From the NCBI RefSeq assembly GCF_001428065.1, contig NZ_LMSE01000002.1, forward strand, positions 258,924-322,923: DNA of 64,000 nucleotides. The letters run 5' to 3'. The notes below the pieces were generated by a model. It ran no database searches. It saw only the letters and a list, made by a program, of their open reading frames with translations, and was not told the DNA's origin. The position numbers were made by a program, and so were the translations under genes. Every line of letters begins with the position of its first letter. Position 1 is the stretch's first letter. Below are positions 57,716 to 64,000 of this stretch, one piece after another. This DNA is from Nostocoides sp. Soil756 (GTDB lineage Bacteria > Actinomycetota > Actinomycetes > Actinomycetales > Dermatophilaceae).

Positions 57716-58365
57716 CCGGCCGCCTCGGCGACCAGGCGCTGCGGGCGGGCCGCGACCATCCGGTCGTCGAGGGCCACGACGGCGCGGGCCTGGTCCTCGG
57801 TGGCGCGGCGACGGCCGTAGCGCACGGCGTCGAAGGCGTCGGCGGCCGCGAGCAACGCGGTGGCCTCGGTGGGGAAGCGCGGAGCGACGGCCAGGGCGAC
57901 CTCGTGGGCGGTGCGGCCGGGGGCGTCGTCGATCACGACCCGCTCGACGGCGGCCCGGGCGACCGAGCGCATCCCGTCGACGACGGCGGTGTCCCAGTCA
58001 CCGCGAGCGACGGCGTCCCGGGCCTGGCGGCGCAGCACCTCGGCCGGCACGTCGGGCACGTCGAGGACCCCGGAGGGCCGCCCGCGCCCGCTGCGACCGA
58101 CGTCGCGGCGCAGCACCCGCACCAGCACCAGCACGAGCACGGCCAGCACCAGCCCGACCGCGATGGGCAGGAACACCGACGGCAGACCGCTGGACGGGGC
58201 GGAGGACAGGAGCCGGCCGAGCCACTCCTGGAGCCGTTCGAGCAGGCCGGGCTGGGCGTGGTAGCGCGGGCTCGAGAGCTCGTCCTGCAGCCAGCGTCGT
58301 GCCTCGGCCGACGTGGGGCCCAGCGGAGCGTCGAAGGGTGCGGTCGAACGGAGCAGGGCGAGCAC
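57712..58365 (-). CDS. DUF4129 domain protein
   Basis: A 217-residue protein. One membrane helix (SVFLPIAVGLVLAVLVLVLV near residue 66) precedes a cytosolic DUF4129 domain (RQARDAVARGDWDTAVVDGM near residue 115), typically paired with transglutaminase-like or MoxR-associated genes. It corresponds to the mycobacterial Rv3690 position. A GTG at 58363-58365, 8 bp after the upstream stop, is the best start. The longer open frame upstream covers the previous gene in another phase. The stop overlaps the DUF4350 start by 4 bp. Confidence 0.83.
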   Translation of the reverse strand: MLALLRSTAPFDAPLGPTSAEARRWLQDELSSPRYHAQPGLLERLQEWLGRLLSSAPSSGLPSVFLPIAVGLVLAVLVLVLVRVLRRDVGRSGRGRPSGVLDVPDVPAEVLRRQARDAVARGDWDTAVVDGMRSVARAAVERVVIDDAPGRTAHEVALAVAPRFPTEATALLAAADAFDAVRYGRRRATEDQARAVVALDDRMVAARPQRLVAEAAG

Positions 58366-58373
58366 GGTGGGCG

Positions 58374-59600
58374 TCAGGGGACGGTGGGCCAGGGCGCGGG
58401 GGCCGCGCCCTGGGCGGCCTGGATGAGCTGCACGTCGAGGCCCTCGTCGCGGATGCGGGCGTCGACGTAGAGGAGGGAGTCGACCCCGGCGCTGAACGGG
58501 GTGGTCAACGCCCCGGTGATGAGCCCGGCCACCCCCGCGAGGACGGTGTTGAGGACCAGGAAGGTGCTGCCCTGCGGGTCCTCGCCCAGGGTCGCGACCA
58601 GGACGATGACGAAGATGATGGTCAGCGGCACCGTGACCACCGAGGACGCGAAGCCGACGACCACGGCGGTGAGCAGGCGGAGGCCGAAGATGCGCCAGAA
58701 GGGCTGCGCGGCCGGGCTCCCGACGAGCCGGGCGGAGCGGGCCAGCCCGGCGAAGACCCCCAGGCGCTCGATGACGATGGACGGGGTGGCGAAGGCCCAC
58801 GCAGTGCTCAGGTAGATCGCCGCGGCGAGCAGCAGCAGCCCGCCGACCGCGAACAGCAGCACGTACAGCCCGACACTGCCGCCGCCGGCCGTCTCGGCGT
58901 AGGCGACGATGCCGAGCGGGATGCCGAGGGTGACCGCGACGACCAGCACGATGGCGACGAGCGTGACCAGGACAGCCCCGACCATGGCGGGGACCCGGCC
59001 GGCGGTGGCACGCCAGGTCTGCCCCATCGAGACCTTGCGCCCGAGCACGGCCTGGGCGACGACCTGCGCCAGGAAGCCCGCCAGGAGGATGGCCGAGAGC
59101 GTCTGGCCGATGGCCGGCAGGTAGGAGCCCAGGAGGCCGATGCCGAGGTCGTCGGGGAGGGTGTCGGAGGCGGCGCCGGAGCTGTCGGGCAGCAGGGAGA
59201 ACGACGACCGCCCGGCCAGCCACGCACCGAGAGCGGTCGTGGGCAGCAGGAAGACGAAGGTGGTGAGGGCGGCGAGTCCGATGGTGGCGCCCGGGTTGCC
59301 GCGGATGGCCTTCAGGGTCGCGCCGTACAGGTCACCGATGGTGAGCGGGCGCAGCGGGATGATCCCGGGGCGGTGCTCGAAGCGACCGTAGGGCACGGGA
59401 GCGCCCGAGGGTCCGGCGCCCGGGGGCGGCGGGTACCACGCGGGCGGCGGCGTCGAGCCGGGCGGCGGCGTCGAGCCGGGGGGCGGCGTCGCGCCGGGCG
59501 GGGGCATGGAGCCCGGGGGCGGCATGGAGCCCGGGGGCGGCGCGGAGCCGGGGGGTGTCGACGCTCCCGTTCCGGGAGCCACCCACGGCTGGTCGGTCAT
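58374..59600 (-). CDS. Multi-pass membrane protein with Pro-rich N-terminal repeats (glycerophosphoryl diester phosphodiesterase-membrane-domain-like)
   Basis: A 408-residue protein. Residues ~15-60 are a proline-rich tail of six-residue repeats (TPPPGS, MPPPGS and the like), followed by LRPLTIGDLYGATLKAIRGN near residue 84 and about six membrane helices. The layout matches actinobacterial proteins related to mycobacterial Rv3689, at the end of the same conserved cluster. No enzyme motif is present, so the label is by fold only. It is the first gene of the minus-strand set that continues to the DUF4129 gene 8 bp later. Confidence 0.75.
   Translation of the reverse strand: MTDQPWVAPGTGASTPPGSAPPPGSMPPPGSMPPPGATPPPGSTPPPGSTPPPAWYPPPPGAGPSGAPVPYGRFEHRPGIIPLRPLTIGDLYGATLKAIRGNPGATIGLAALTTFVFLLPTTALGAWLAGRSSFSLLPDSSGAASDTLPDDLGIGLLGSYLPAIGQTLSAILLAGFLAQVVAQAVLGRKVSMGQTWRATAGRVPAMVGAVLVTLVAIVLVVAVTLGIPLGIVAYAETAGGGSVGLYVLLFAVGGLLLLAAAIYLSTAWAFATPSIVIERLGVFAGLARSARLVGSPAAQPFWRIFGLRLLTAVVVGFASSVVTVPLTIIFVIVLVATLGEDPQGSTFLVLNTVLAGVAGLITGALTTPFSAGVDSLLYVDARIRDEGLDVQLIQAAQGAAPAPWPTVP
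59439..59558. repeat. In-frame 18-bp minisatellite
   Basis: About six and a half tandem 18-bp units (GGCGGCGGCGTCGAGCCG-type on the plus strand) code the (T/M/A)PPPGS repeats of the membrane protein. Unit number may vary between strains by slippage. Confidence 0.7.
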
Positions 59601-59633
59601 CGGAGATCCCCCTCGTGCGCCACGGCGCCAACC

Positions 59634-60275
59634 CTAACCGAGCAGGCCTCGCTCCACGGCGGCGGCGCGGGAACCGGTGGCGCCGAGCGCCGTCTGGCGC
59701 GCGATGATCCCCGGCTCGTCGCGCATCAGACGCCAGCCGCGGCGCACCAGGACCAGCGGGGGCTTGCGGCGCTCCTTCAGGTCACGGGCCAGTCGCCGGG
59801 CGAACGTGACGGCGGGGCGGTGGTGCACGCACCAGGCGCTGTGCAGCACCCCCTCGGCGTCGAGCCGGGCCACGACCTCGGCGGCGAAGATGCCCTCGGC
59901 CAGGACGAGGTCGTCGGGGCCGGCGGTGACCTCGTGGCTGCCGTGGGCGCGGCTGGTGGCGATGTCGTAGACGGGCAGGGTGGTGCGCCCGGCGTCGACG
60001 AGCTCGCACAGGGCTGCCACCGCGCGGTCGGCATCCCAGCTGTCGGGATGGTCCCAGTCGACGATGCCCAGCTCGGCCTGGCGCGGCATCGCGGGGTCGT
60101 CCTCGTCGCGGTAGAAGTCGTCGAGGCGGAAGACCGGCCAGCCGCGAGCGGCGTGGAGGCGCTGGGCCAGGCGTGACTTGCCGGCCCCGCTCGGGCCCGC
60201 CAGGACGACCACCCGCCGGCGACCGTGGCCCGGGGCGGCGGAGCCCGCGCTTCCGGTCCCCTCCGCCTCACTCAC
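59634..60275 (-). CDS. Uridine kinase-like P-loop protein
   Basis: A 213-residue P-loop kinase-like protein. Walker A is VVVLAGPSGAGKSRLAQRLH near residue 25, a PVFRLDDFYRDEDDPAMP block follows near residue 47 (the acceptor-binding DDFY of uridine kinases), and LGIVDWDHPDSWD comes next. The GTG at 60273-60275 gives the usual start just before the P-loop. It would phosphorylate uridine or cytidine to the monophosphate, linking to the salvage genes nearby. The family also contains phosphoribulokinase-like and pantothenate kinases, so the substrate is probable, not certain. Confidence 0.8.
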   Translation of the reverse strand: MSEAEGTGSAGSAAPGHGRRRVVVLAGPSGAGKSRLAQRLHAARGWPVFRLDDFYRDEDDPAMPRQAELGIVDWDHPDSWDADRAVAALCELVDAGRTTLPVYDIATSRAHGSHEVTAGPDDLVLAEGIFAAEVVARLDAEGVLHSAWCVHHRPAVTFARRLARDLKERRKPPLVLVRRGWRLMRDEPGIIARQTALGATGSRAAAVERGLLG

Positions 60276-60310
60276 GGGGCGCCAGTCTAGAGGGGGCGCG
60301 CACCCGACCA

Positions 60311-60359
60311 GAACGTGTGTGTACACGCCGGTGGATCAGCGGCGTTTTCACACACGTTC
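60311..60359. repeat. Palindrome upstream of the uridine kinase gene
   Basis: Arms GAACGTGTGTG (60311-60321) and CACACACGTTC (60349-60359) are perfect complements, with a second inner pair CGCCG/CGGCG and a 9-nt loop. It lies 31 bp past the aldehyde dehydrogenase stop, between two same-strand genes, and may be a terminator or an operator. Confidence 0.55.
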
Positions 60360-60390
60360 CGGGGTGGGTCCGGGGTGGGGCCGGGGTGGC

Positions 60391-61299
60391 TCAGCGGCCC
60401 TTGGGGTGCCAGACGGTCTTGGTCTCGAGGAACGCCGCGAGCCGGGTCAGGTCGGGGGTCGCCTCGAAGTCGGGCTCGACGGCCTCGGCCCCGGAACCTC
60501 CCGGCCGCAGCACCCGCTTGAGGTTCTCGGCGGCGGCCAGCTCGAGGTCGCCCCACACCACGCCCTCGGCATCCGCGGCGCCGGTGAGGTCGATGGCGTT
60601 GACGTCGCGGTGCGACGCCAGCCACGGCGCGACCTCGGCGGTGTCGCCGGTGATGACGTTGAGCACGCCACCGGGCACGTCGGAGGTGGCGAGGCACTCG
60701 GCCAGGTCGATGGCGGGCAGCGGGCGCTCGCGCGAGGCCAGCACCACGCAGGTGTTGCCCGACACCACGACCGGCGCGACCACCGAGACCAGCCCGAGCA
60801 GCGAGGACGCCTGGGGGGCCAGCACGGCCACGACGCCGGTCGGCTCCGGGGCCGAGATGTCGAAGTACGGGCCGGCCACGGGGTTCAGCCCGCCGAGGAC
60901 CTGTGGGTACTTGTCGGCCCAGCCGGCGTACCAGACCCAGCGGTCGACCGCCGCGGACACCACGGTCTCCGCCCGGACGGCCGTGAGGCCCTCGGCGTCG
61001 CGGACCTCCTGGACGAGCTGCGCGCGGCGCCCCTCCATCACCTCGGCCACCCGGTAGAGCACCTGCCCGCGGTTGTACGCGGTCGCCCCCGCCCATCCGG
61101 GCTGGGCCTTGCGGGCAGCCACCACGGCCTCGCGGGCGTCCTTGCGCGAGCCCAGCGCGGCGTTGGCCAGGAAGCGGGGGCTCGAGCGCCGACCCGTCGG
61201 CGCGGCCATCACCTCGTAGGAGCGGCCGCTCTCGCTGCGGGGGAACGCCCCTCCGATGTAGAGCTTGTACGTCTTTCGGACGTCGACGCGCGCGCTCAC
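60391..61299 (-). CDS. Truncated aldehyde dehydrogenase family protein (N-terminal domain only)
   Basis: A 302-residue protein related to the N-terminal, NAD-binding half of aldehyde dehydrogenases (KLYIGGAFPRSESGRSYEV near residue 12, PGWAGATAYNRGQVLYRVAE near residue 67). It ends about 40 residues after the region equivalent to ELGGK and lacks the catalytic domain with the active-site Cys. The GTG start overlaps the full-length enzyme's stop by 4 bp. Such a full plus short pair next to deoC is a recurring actinobacterial arrangement; the short protein may be a regulatory or structural partner. It is not a simple pseudogene: it has no frameshift and has its own start. Confidence 0.75.
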   Translation of the reverse strand: MSARVDVRKTYKLYIGGAFPRSESGRSYEVMAAPTGRRSSPRFLANAALGSRKDAREAVVAARKAQPGWAGATAYNRGQVLYRVAEVMEGRRAQLVQEVRDAEGLTAVRAETVVSAAVDRWVWYAGWADKYPQVLGGLNPVAGPYFDISAPEPTGVVAVLAPQASSLLGLVSVVAPVVVSGNTCVVLASRERPLPAIDLAECLATSDVPGGVLNVITGDTAEVAPWLASHRDVNAIDLTGAADAEGVVWGDLELAAAENLKRVLRPGGSGAEAVEPDFEATPDLTRLAAFLETKTVWHPKGR

Positions 61300-62744
61300 T
61301 GCTCGCTCCCGGTCTTCACGTAGGCCTCGAGCCCGTGGCGTCCGCCCTCGCGGCCGTACCCGGACTCCTTGTACCCGCCGAACGGCGAGGTGGGGTCGAA
61401 CTTGTTGAACGTGTTGGCCCACACCACGCCCGCGCGCAGCTGGTCGGCCATCCACAGGATCCGGCTGCCCTTCTCGGTCCACACCCCGGCCGAGAGGCCG
61501 TACGGGGTGTTGTTGGCCTTGGCCACCGCCTCCCCGGGGGTGCGGAAGGTCAGCACCGAGACCACCGGCCCGAAGATCTCCTCCTGGGCGATGCGATGCG
61601 ACTGCGCGACGTCGGTGAAGACGGTGGGGCGGAACCAGTAGCCGGCCGTGGGCAGCTCGCAGCCGGAGTCCCAGCGCTGCGCCCCCTCGGCCTCGCCGGC
61701 CTCGGTGAGCGCAGCGATGCGGTCGAGCTGGGCCTTGCTGTTGATGGCGCCGACGTCGGTGTTCTTGTCCATCGGGTCGCCGACGCGCAGGGTCCCCAGG
61801 CGGCGCTTGAGCCGGCGCACGACCTCGTCGGCGACGTTCTCCTGCACCAGGAGCCGGCTGCCGGCGCAGCACACGTGCCCCTGGTTGAAGAAGATGCCGG
61901 TGACGATGCCCTCGACGGCCTGGTCGAGCGGGGCGTCGTCGAACACGATGTTCGCGCCCTTGCCGCCGAGCTCGAGGGTGGCCTTCTTGCGGGTGCCGGC
62001 GATCGAGCGGGCGATCATCTTGCCGACGGCGGTCGAGCCGGTGAACGCCAGCTTGTCGATGCCCGGGTGGTCGACGATGGCCTGCCCGGTGGCCCCGGCG
62101 CCGGTGACGATGTTGACCACGCCCGGGGGCAGCTCGGCCTGGCGGCAGATCTCGGCGAACAGCAACGCCGTCAGCGGGGTGGTCTCGGCCGGCTTGAGCA
62201 CGACGGTGTTGCCGCAGGCCAGCGCGGGCGCGACCTTCCACGCAAGCATCAGCAGCGGGAAGTTCCAGGGGATGACCTGGCCCACGACCCCGAGCGGGCG
62301 CGGGTCGGCACCGAGCGAGGCGTAGCCCAGCTTGTCGGCCCATCCGGCGTGGTAGAAGAAGTGCGCCGCGGCCAGGGGCACGTCGACGTCGCGGCTCTCC
62401 TTGATGGGCTTGCCGTTGTCGAGGGTCTCGAGCACGGCGAGCTCGCGGGCGCGCTCCTGGATGATGCGGGCGATGCGGTAGAGGTACTTGCCGCGGTCGG
62501 CGCCGCTCATCCGCGACCACACCCGGGTGTAGGCGGTGCGGGCGGCCCGGACGGCGGCGTCGACGTCGTCGGCGCTCGCCTCGGAGACCTCGGCGAGGAC
62601 CTCCTCGGTGGCGGGGTTGACGGTCTTGAACGGCGTGCCGCCGGTGGCCGCGACGAACTCGCCGCCGATGAACAGCCCGTAGCTGCTGGCGATGTCGACG
62701 ACGGCCCGGGACTCGGGGGCCGGTGCGTACTCGAAGGGGGGCAT
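61296..62744 (-). CDS. Aldehyde dehydrogenase (NAD(P)+)
   Basis: A 482-residue complete aldehyde dehydrogenase. The cofactor region is GQVIPWNFPLLMLAWKVAPA near residue 155 and KLAFTGSTAVGKMIARSIAG near residue 230, the general base Glu is in ATLELGGKGANIVFDD near residue 255, and the nucleophilic Cys lies in FFNQGHVCCAGSRLLVQE near residue 287. It would oxidise a small aldehyde to an acid. Its position directly downstream of deoC suggests the acetaldehyde made by DeoC as substrate, which is inference. Confidence 0.9.
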   Translation of the reverse strand: MPPFEYAPAPESRAVVDIASSYGLFIGGEFVAATGGTPFKTVNPATEEVLAEVSEASADDVDAAVRAARTAYTRVWSRMSGADRGKYLYRIARIIQERARELAVLETLDNGKPIKESRDVDVPLAAAHFFYHAGWADKLGYASLGADPRPLGVVGQVIPWNFPLLMLAWKVAPALACGNTVVLKPAETTPLTALLFAEICRQAELPPGVVNIVTGAGATGQAIVDHPGIDKLAFTGSTAVGKMIARSIAGTRKKATLELGGKGANIVFDDAPLDQAVEGIVTGIFFNQGHVCCAGSRLLVQENVADEVVRRLKRRLGTLRVGDPMDKNTDVGAINSKAQLDRIAALTEAGEAEGAQRWDSGCELPTAGYWFRPTVFTDVAQSHRIAQEEIFGPVVSVLTFRTPGEAVAKANNTPYGLSAGVWTEKGSRILWMADQLRAGVVWANTFNKFDPTSPFGGYKESGYGREGGRHGLEAYVKTGSEQ

Positions 62745-62770
62745 CCGCTGCTGTCCTTGCGTGGTGGGGG

Positions 62771-63760
62771 TCAGTAGCCGCTGGGGGCGTCGTCGGCGAC
62801 GTAGTCGGCGCCGGAGTAGGCGCCGGTGGCCATCCGCTGGCGCTGGAGGACGAGGTCGTTGAGCAGGCTCGAGGCGCCGAAGCGGAACCAGTGGTTGTCG
62901 AGCCAGTCCTCGCCGGCGACCTCGCTGACGGTGACGAGGTAGCGGATGGCGTCCTTGCTGGTGCGGATGCCGCCGGCCGGCTTCACGCCCACCTGGACGC
63001 CGGTGGCCTCACGCCAGTCGCGGACGGCCTCGAGCATCGTCAGCGTCACCGGCAGGGTGGCGGCGGGGGAGATCTTGCCGGTGGAGGTCTTGATGAAGTC
63101 GCCGCCGGCCAGCATCGAGAGCCACGAGGCGCGGCGCACGTTGTCGTACGTGGCGAGCTCGCCGGTCTCCATGATGACCTTCAGGCGCGCGTCGCCGCAG
63201 GCCTCCTTGGTCTCGACGATCTCGCGGAAGACGGTGAGGTAGTCGCCGGCCAGGAAGGCGCCGCGGTCGATGACCATGTCGATCTCGTCGGCGCCGTTGC
63301 CCACGGCGTCGCGGACGTCGGCGAGCTTGACGGCCCGGCTGGCCCGCCCGCTGGGGAACGCGGTGGCGACGGCCGCGACCTTGACCCCGGACCCGCCGAG
63401 GGTCTCCTTGGCCAGGGCCGCCATGTCGCCGTAGACGCAGACGGCGGCCGGGCTCGGGGTGGAGAGGTCGCTGGGGTCGGGTACCAGCGCGCGGGTGGCC
63501 AGGCCCCGGACCTTGCCGGGGGTGTCGGCGCCCTCGAGGGTCGTCAGGTCGATCATCGAGATGGCGAGGTCGATGGCCCAGGCCTTGCTCGTGGTCTTGA
63601 TCGACCGGGTCGACAGCGTGGCGGCACGGGCCTCGCAGCCGACCTGGTCGACGCCCGGCAGGCCGTGCAGCCAGCCGGTGAGGGCCGAGTTCGTCAGGCG
63701 CGAGACCCCGAGGAGGTCGCGGGCGCGGGCCGCGGGGTCGACGTCGGTGGCGGTACTCAC
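62771..63760 (-). CDS. deoC: Deoxyribose-phosphate aldolase
   Basis: A 329-residue class I aldolase splitting 2-deoxyribose-5-phosphate into acetaldehyde and glyceraldehyde-3-phosphate. The family features are VAAVATAFPSGRASRAVKLA near residue 126, DEIDMVIDRGAFLAGDY near residue 155, LKVIMETGELATYDNVRRAS near residue 193 with the Schiff-base-side block, and GGDFIKTSTGKISPAATLP near residue 217 with the catalytic Lys. The length is that of the long actinobacterial form. Coupled with the aldehyde dehydrogenase pair and a phospho-sugar mutase, it completes deoxyribose catabolism started by DeoA. Confidence 0.93.
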   Translation of the reverse strand: MSTATDVDPAARARDLLGVSRLTNSALTGWLHGLPGVDQVGCEARAATLSTRSIKTTSKAWAIDLAISMIDLTTLEGADTPGKVRGLATRALVPDPSDLSTPSPAAVCVYGDMAALAKETLGGSGVKVAAVATAFPSGRASRAVKLADVRDAVGNGADEIDMVIDRGAFLAGDYLTVFREIVETKEACGDARLKVIMETGELATYDNVRRASWLSMLAGGDFIKTSTGKISPAATLPVTLTMLEAVRDWREATGVQVGVKPAGGIRTSKDAIRYLVTVSEVAGEDWLDNHWFRFGASSLLNDLVLQRQRMATGAYSGADYVADDAPSGY

Positions 63761-63887
63761 CCCGGGAGTCTACGGGCGCCCCGGCATCGAGGCCGCCGTC
63801 GTCGGGGGCAGGACCGCACGATCCTGACCCCCTCGGATGGGCACGTCCTGCCGGTCCCGGCGCGACGTGGCGCCCCGGCCACGACGG

Positions 63888-64000
63888 TCACGGGGCGGTC
63901 GCAGCCTCCAGGGCGGAGCGCAGGGCAGCCAGCCGAGCGCCCGCCCGGCGTCGGGCGCCCGCCAGGTCGGCGTCGTCGGCGACGGGCTCCACGGCCTCCA
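63888..64000 (-). CDS. Partial phospho-sugar mutase (C-terminal end only)
   Basis: Only the last 36 residues lie in the window: a minus-strand frame ending in a TGA at 63888-63890 and reading EAVEPVADDADLAGARRRAG, then ARLAALRSALEAATAP. This matches the C-terminal tail of phosphomannomutase/phosphoglucomutase-family proteins, often found beside deoC and nucleoside phosphorylase genes in actinobacteria. It would interconvert 1- and 5- (or 6-) phosphates of sugars, including deoxyribose. Assignment from a short tail and context is moderate. The 127-bp gap to deoC shows nothing. Confidence 0.5.
   Translation of the reverse strand, partial: EAVEPVADDADLAGARRRAGARLAALRSALEAATAP

Overview
The window is high-GC bacterial DNA with dense gene packing, 1-, 4- and 8-bp start/stop overlaps, and frequent GTG starts. 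A monomeric NADP isocitrate dehydrogenase, a small DUF6131-type protein and a gene set syntenic with Mycobacterium Rv3689-Rv3695 point to an actinobacterium. I would guess order Micrococcales, perhaps Intrasporangiaceae; that placement is inference from gene content, not a search result.

Layout. (1) 1-9.7 kb: a partial NCS2 uracil/xanthine-type permease; an ArsR repressor coupled to an SRPBCC protein under a perfect palindromic operator; an IS481-family element; a PucR regulator; and a DUF2877-FdrA-DUF1116 operon that matches the three subunits of the E. coli AllFGH oxamate carbamoyltransferase. (2) 9.7-19.3 kb: membrane and small conserved proteins, FolD, a ChaA-type antiporter, an AbiEi/DUF559 protein framed by inverted repeats, malate dehydrogenase, aquaporin Z and isocitrate dehydrogenase. 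(3) 19.3-31.8 kb: a surface-polysaccharide locus with a glucuronyl C5-epimerase-like protein, an acyltransferase, a Wzx-type flippase, a GT2, a Wzy-like polymerase, an SDR-GT4 fusion, a WecA-type transferase and a CapD/WbpM-type dehydratase. It contains decayed DNA (an IS110 remnant and a broken gene), and its base composition looks mixed. (4) 31.9-37.9 kb: divergent sulfate-activation operons (cysC-tauE-cysQ and cysD-cysN), then an exonuclease III. (5) 38-47.6 kb: a small toxin-antitoxin-like pair with two operator half-site pairs, galactokinase, TrpS, a 2'-5' RNA ligase-like protein, a GT4 mannosyltransferase divergent from a mannose-1-phosphate guanylyltransferase, and an ABC exporter with a GbsR/MarR regulator. 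(6) 47.7-52.3 kb: M20 amidohydrolase, cytidine deaminase, thymidine phosphorylase, DUF6131 protein, adenosine deaminase. (7) 52.3-59.6 kb: RDD, SpoIIM, DUF58, MoxR, DUF4350, DUF4129 and a multi-pass membrane protein. (8) 59.6-64 kb: uridine-kinase-like protein, a truncated aldehyde dehydrogenase coupled to a full-length one, DeoC, and the end of a probable phospho-sugar mutase.

Functional logic. Cdd, DeoA, Add, DeoC and the phosphomutase form a nucleoside salvage and deoxyribose catabolism neighbourhood; the aldehyde dehydrogenase could oxidise the acetaldehyde made by DeoC. The CapD-type dehydratase, the SDR half of the fusion and the WecA-type transferase resemble the Pseudomonas WbpM-WbpV-WbpL module that makes a 6-deoxy-HexNAc sugar and loads it on undecaprenyl phosphate. 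The sulfate genes make APS and PAPS and recycle PAP. A family of palindromic intergenic repeats occurs three times, and one copy is split by the IS481 element.
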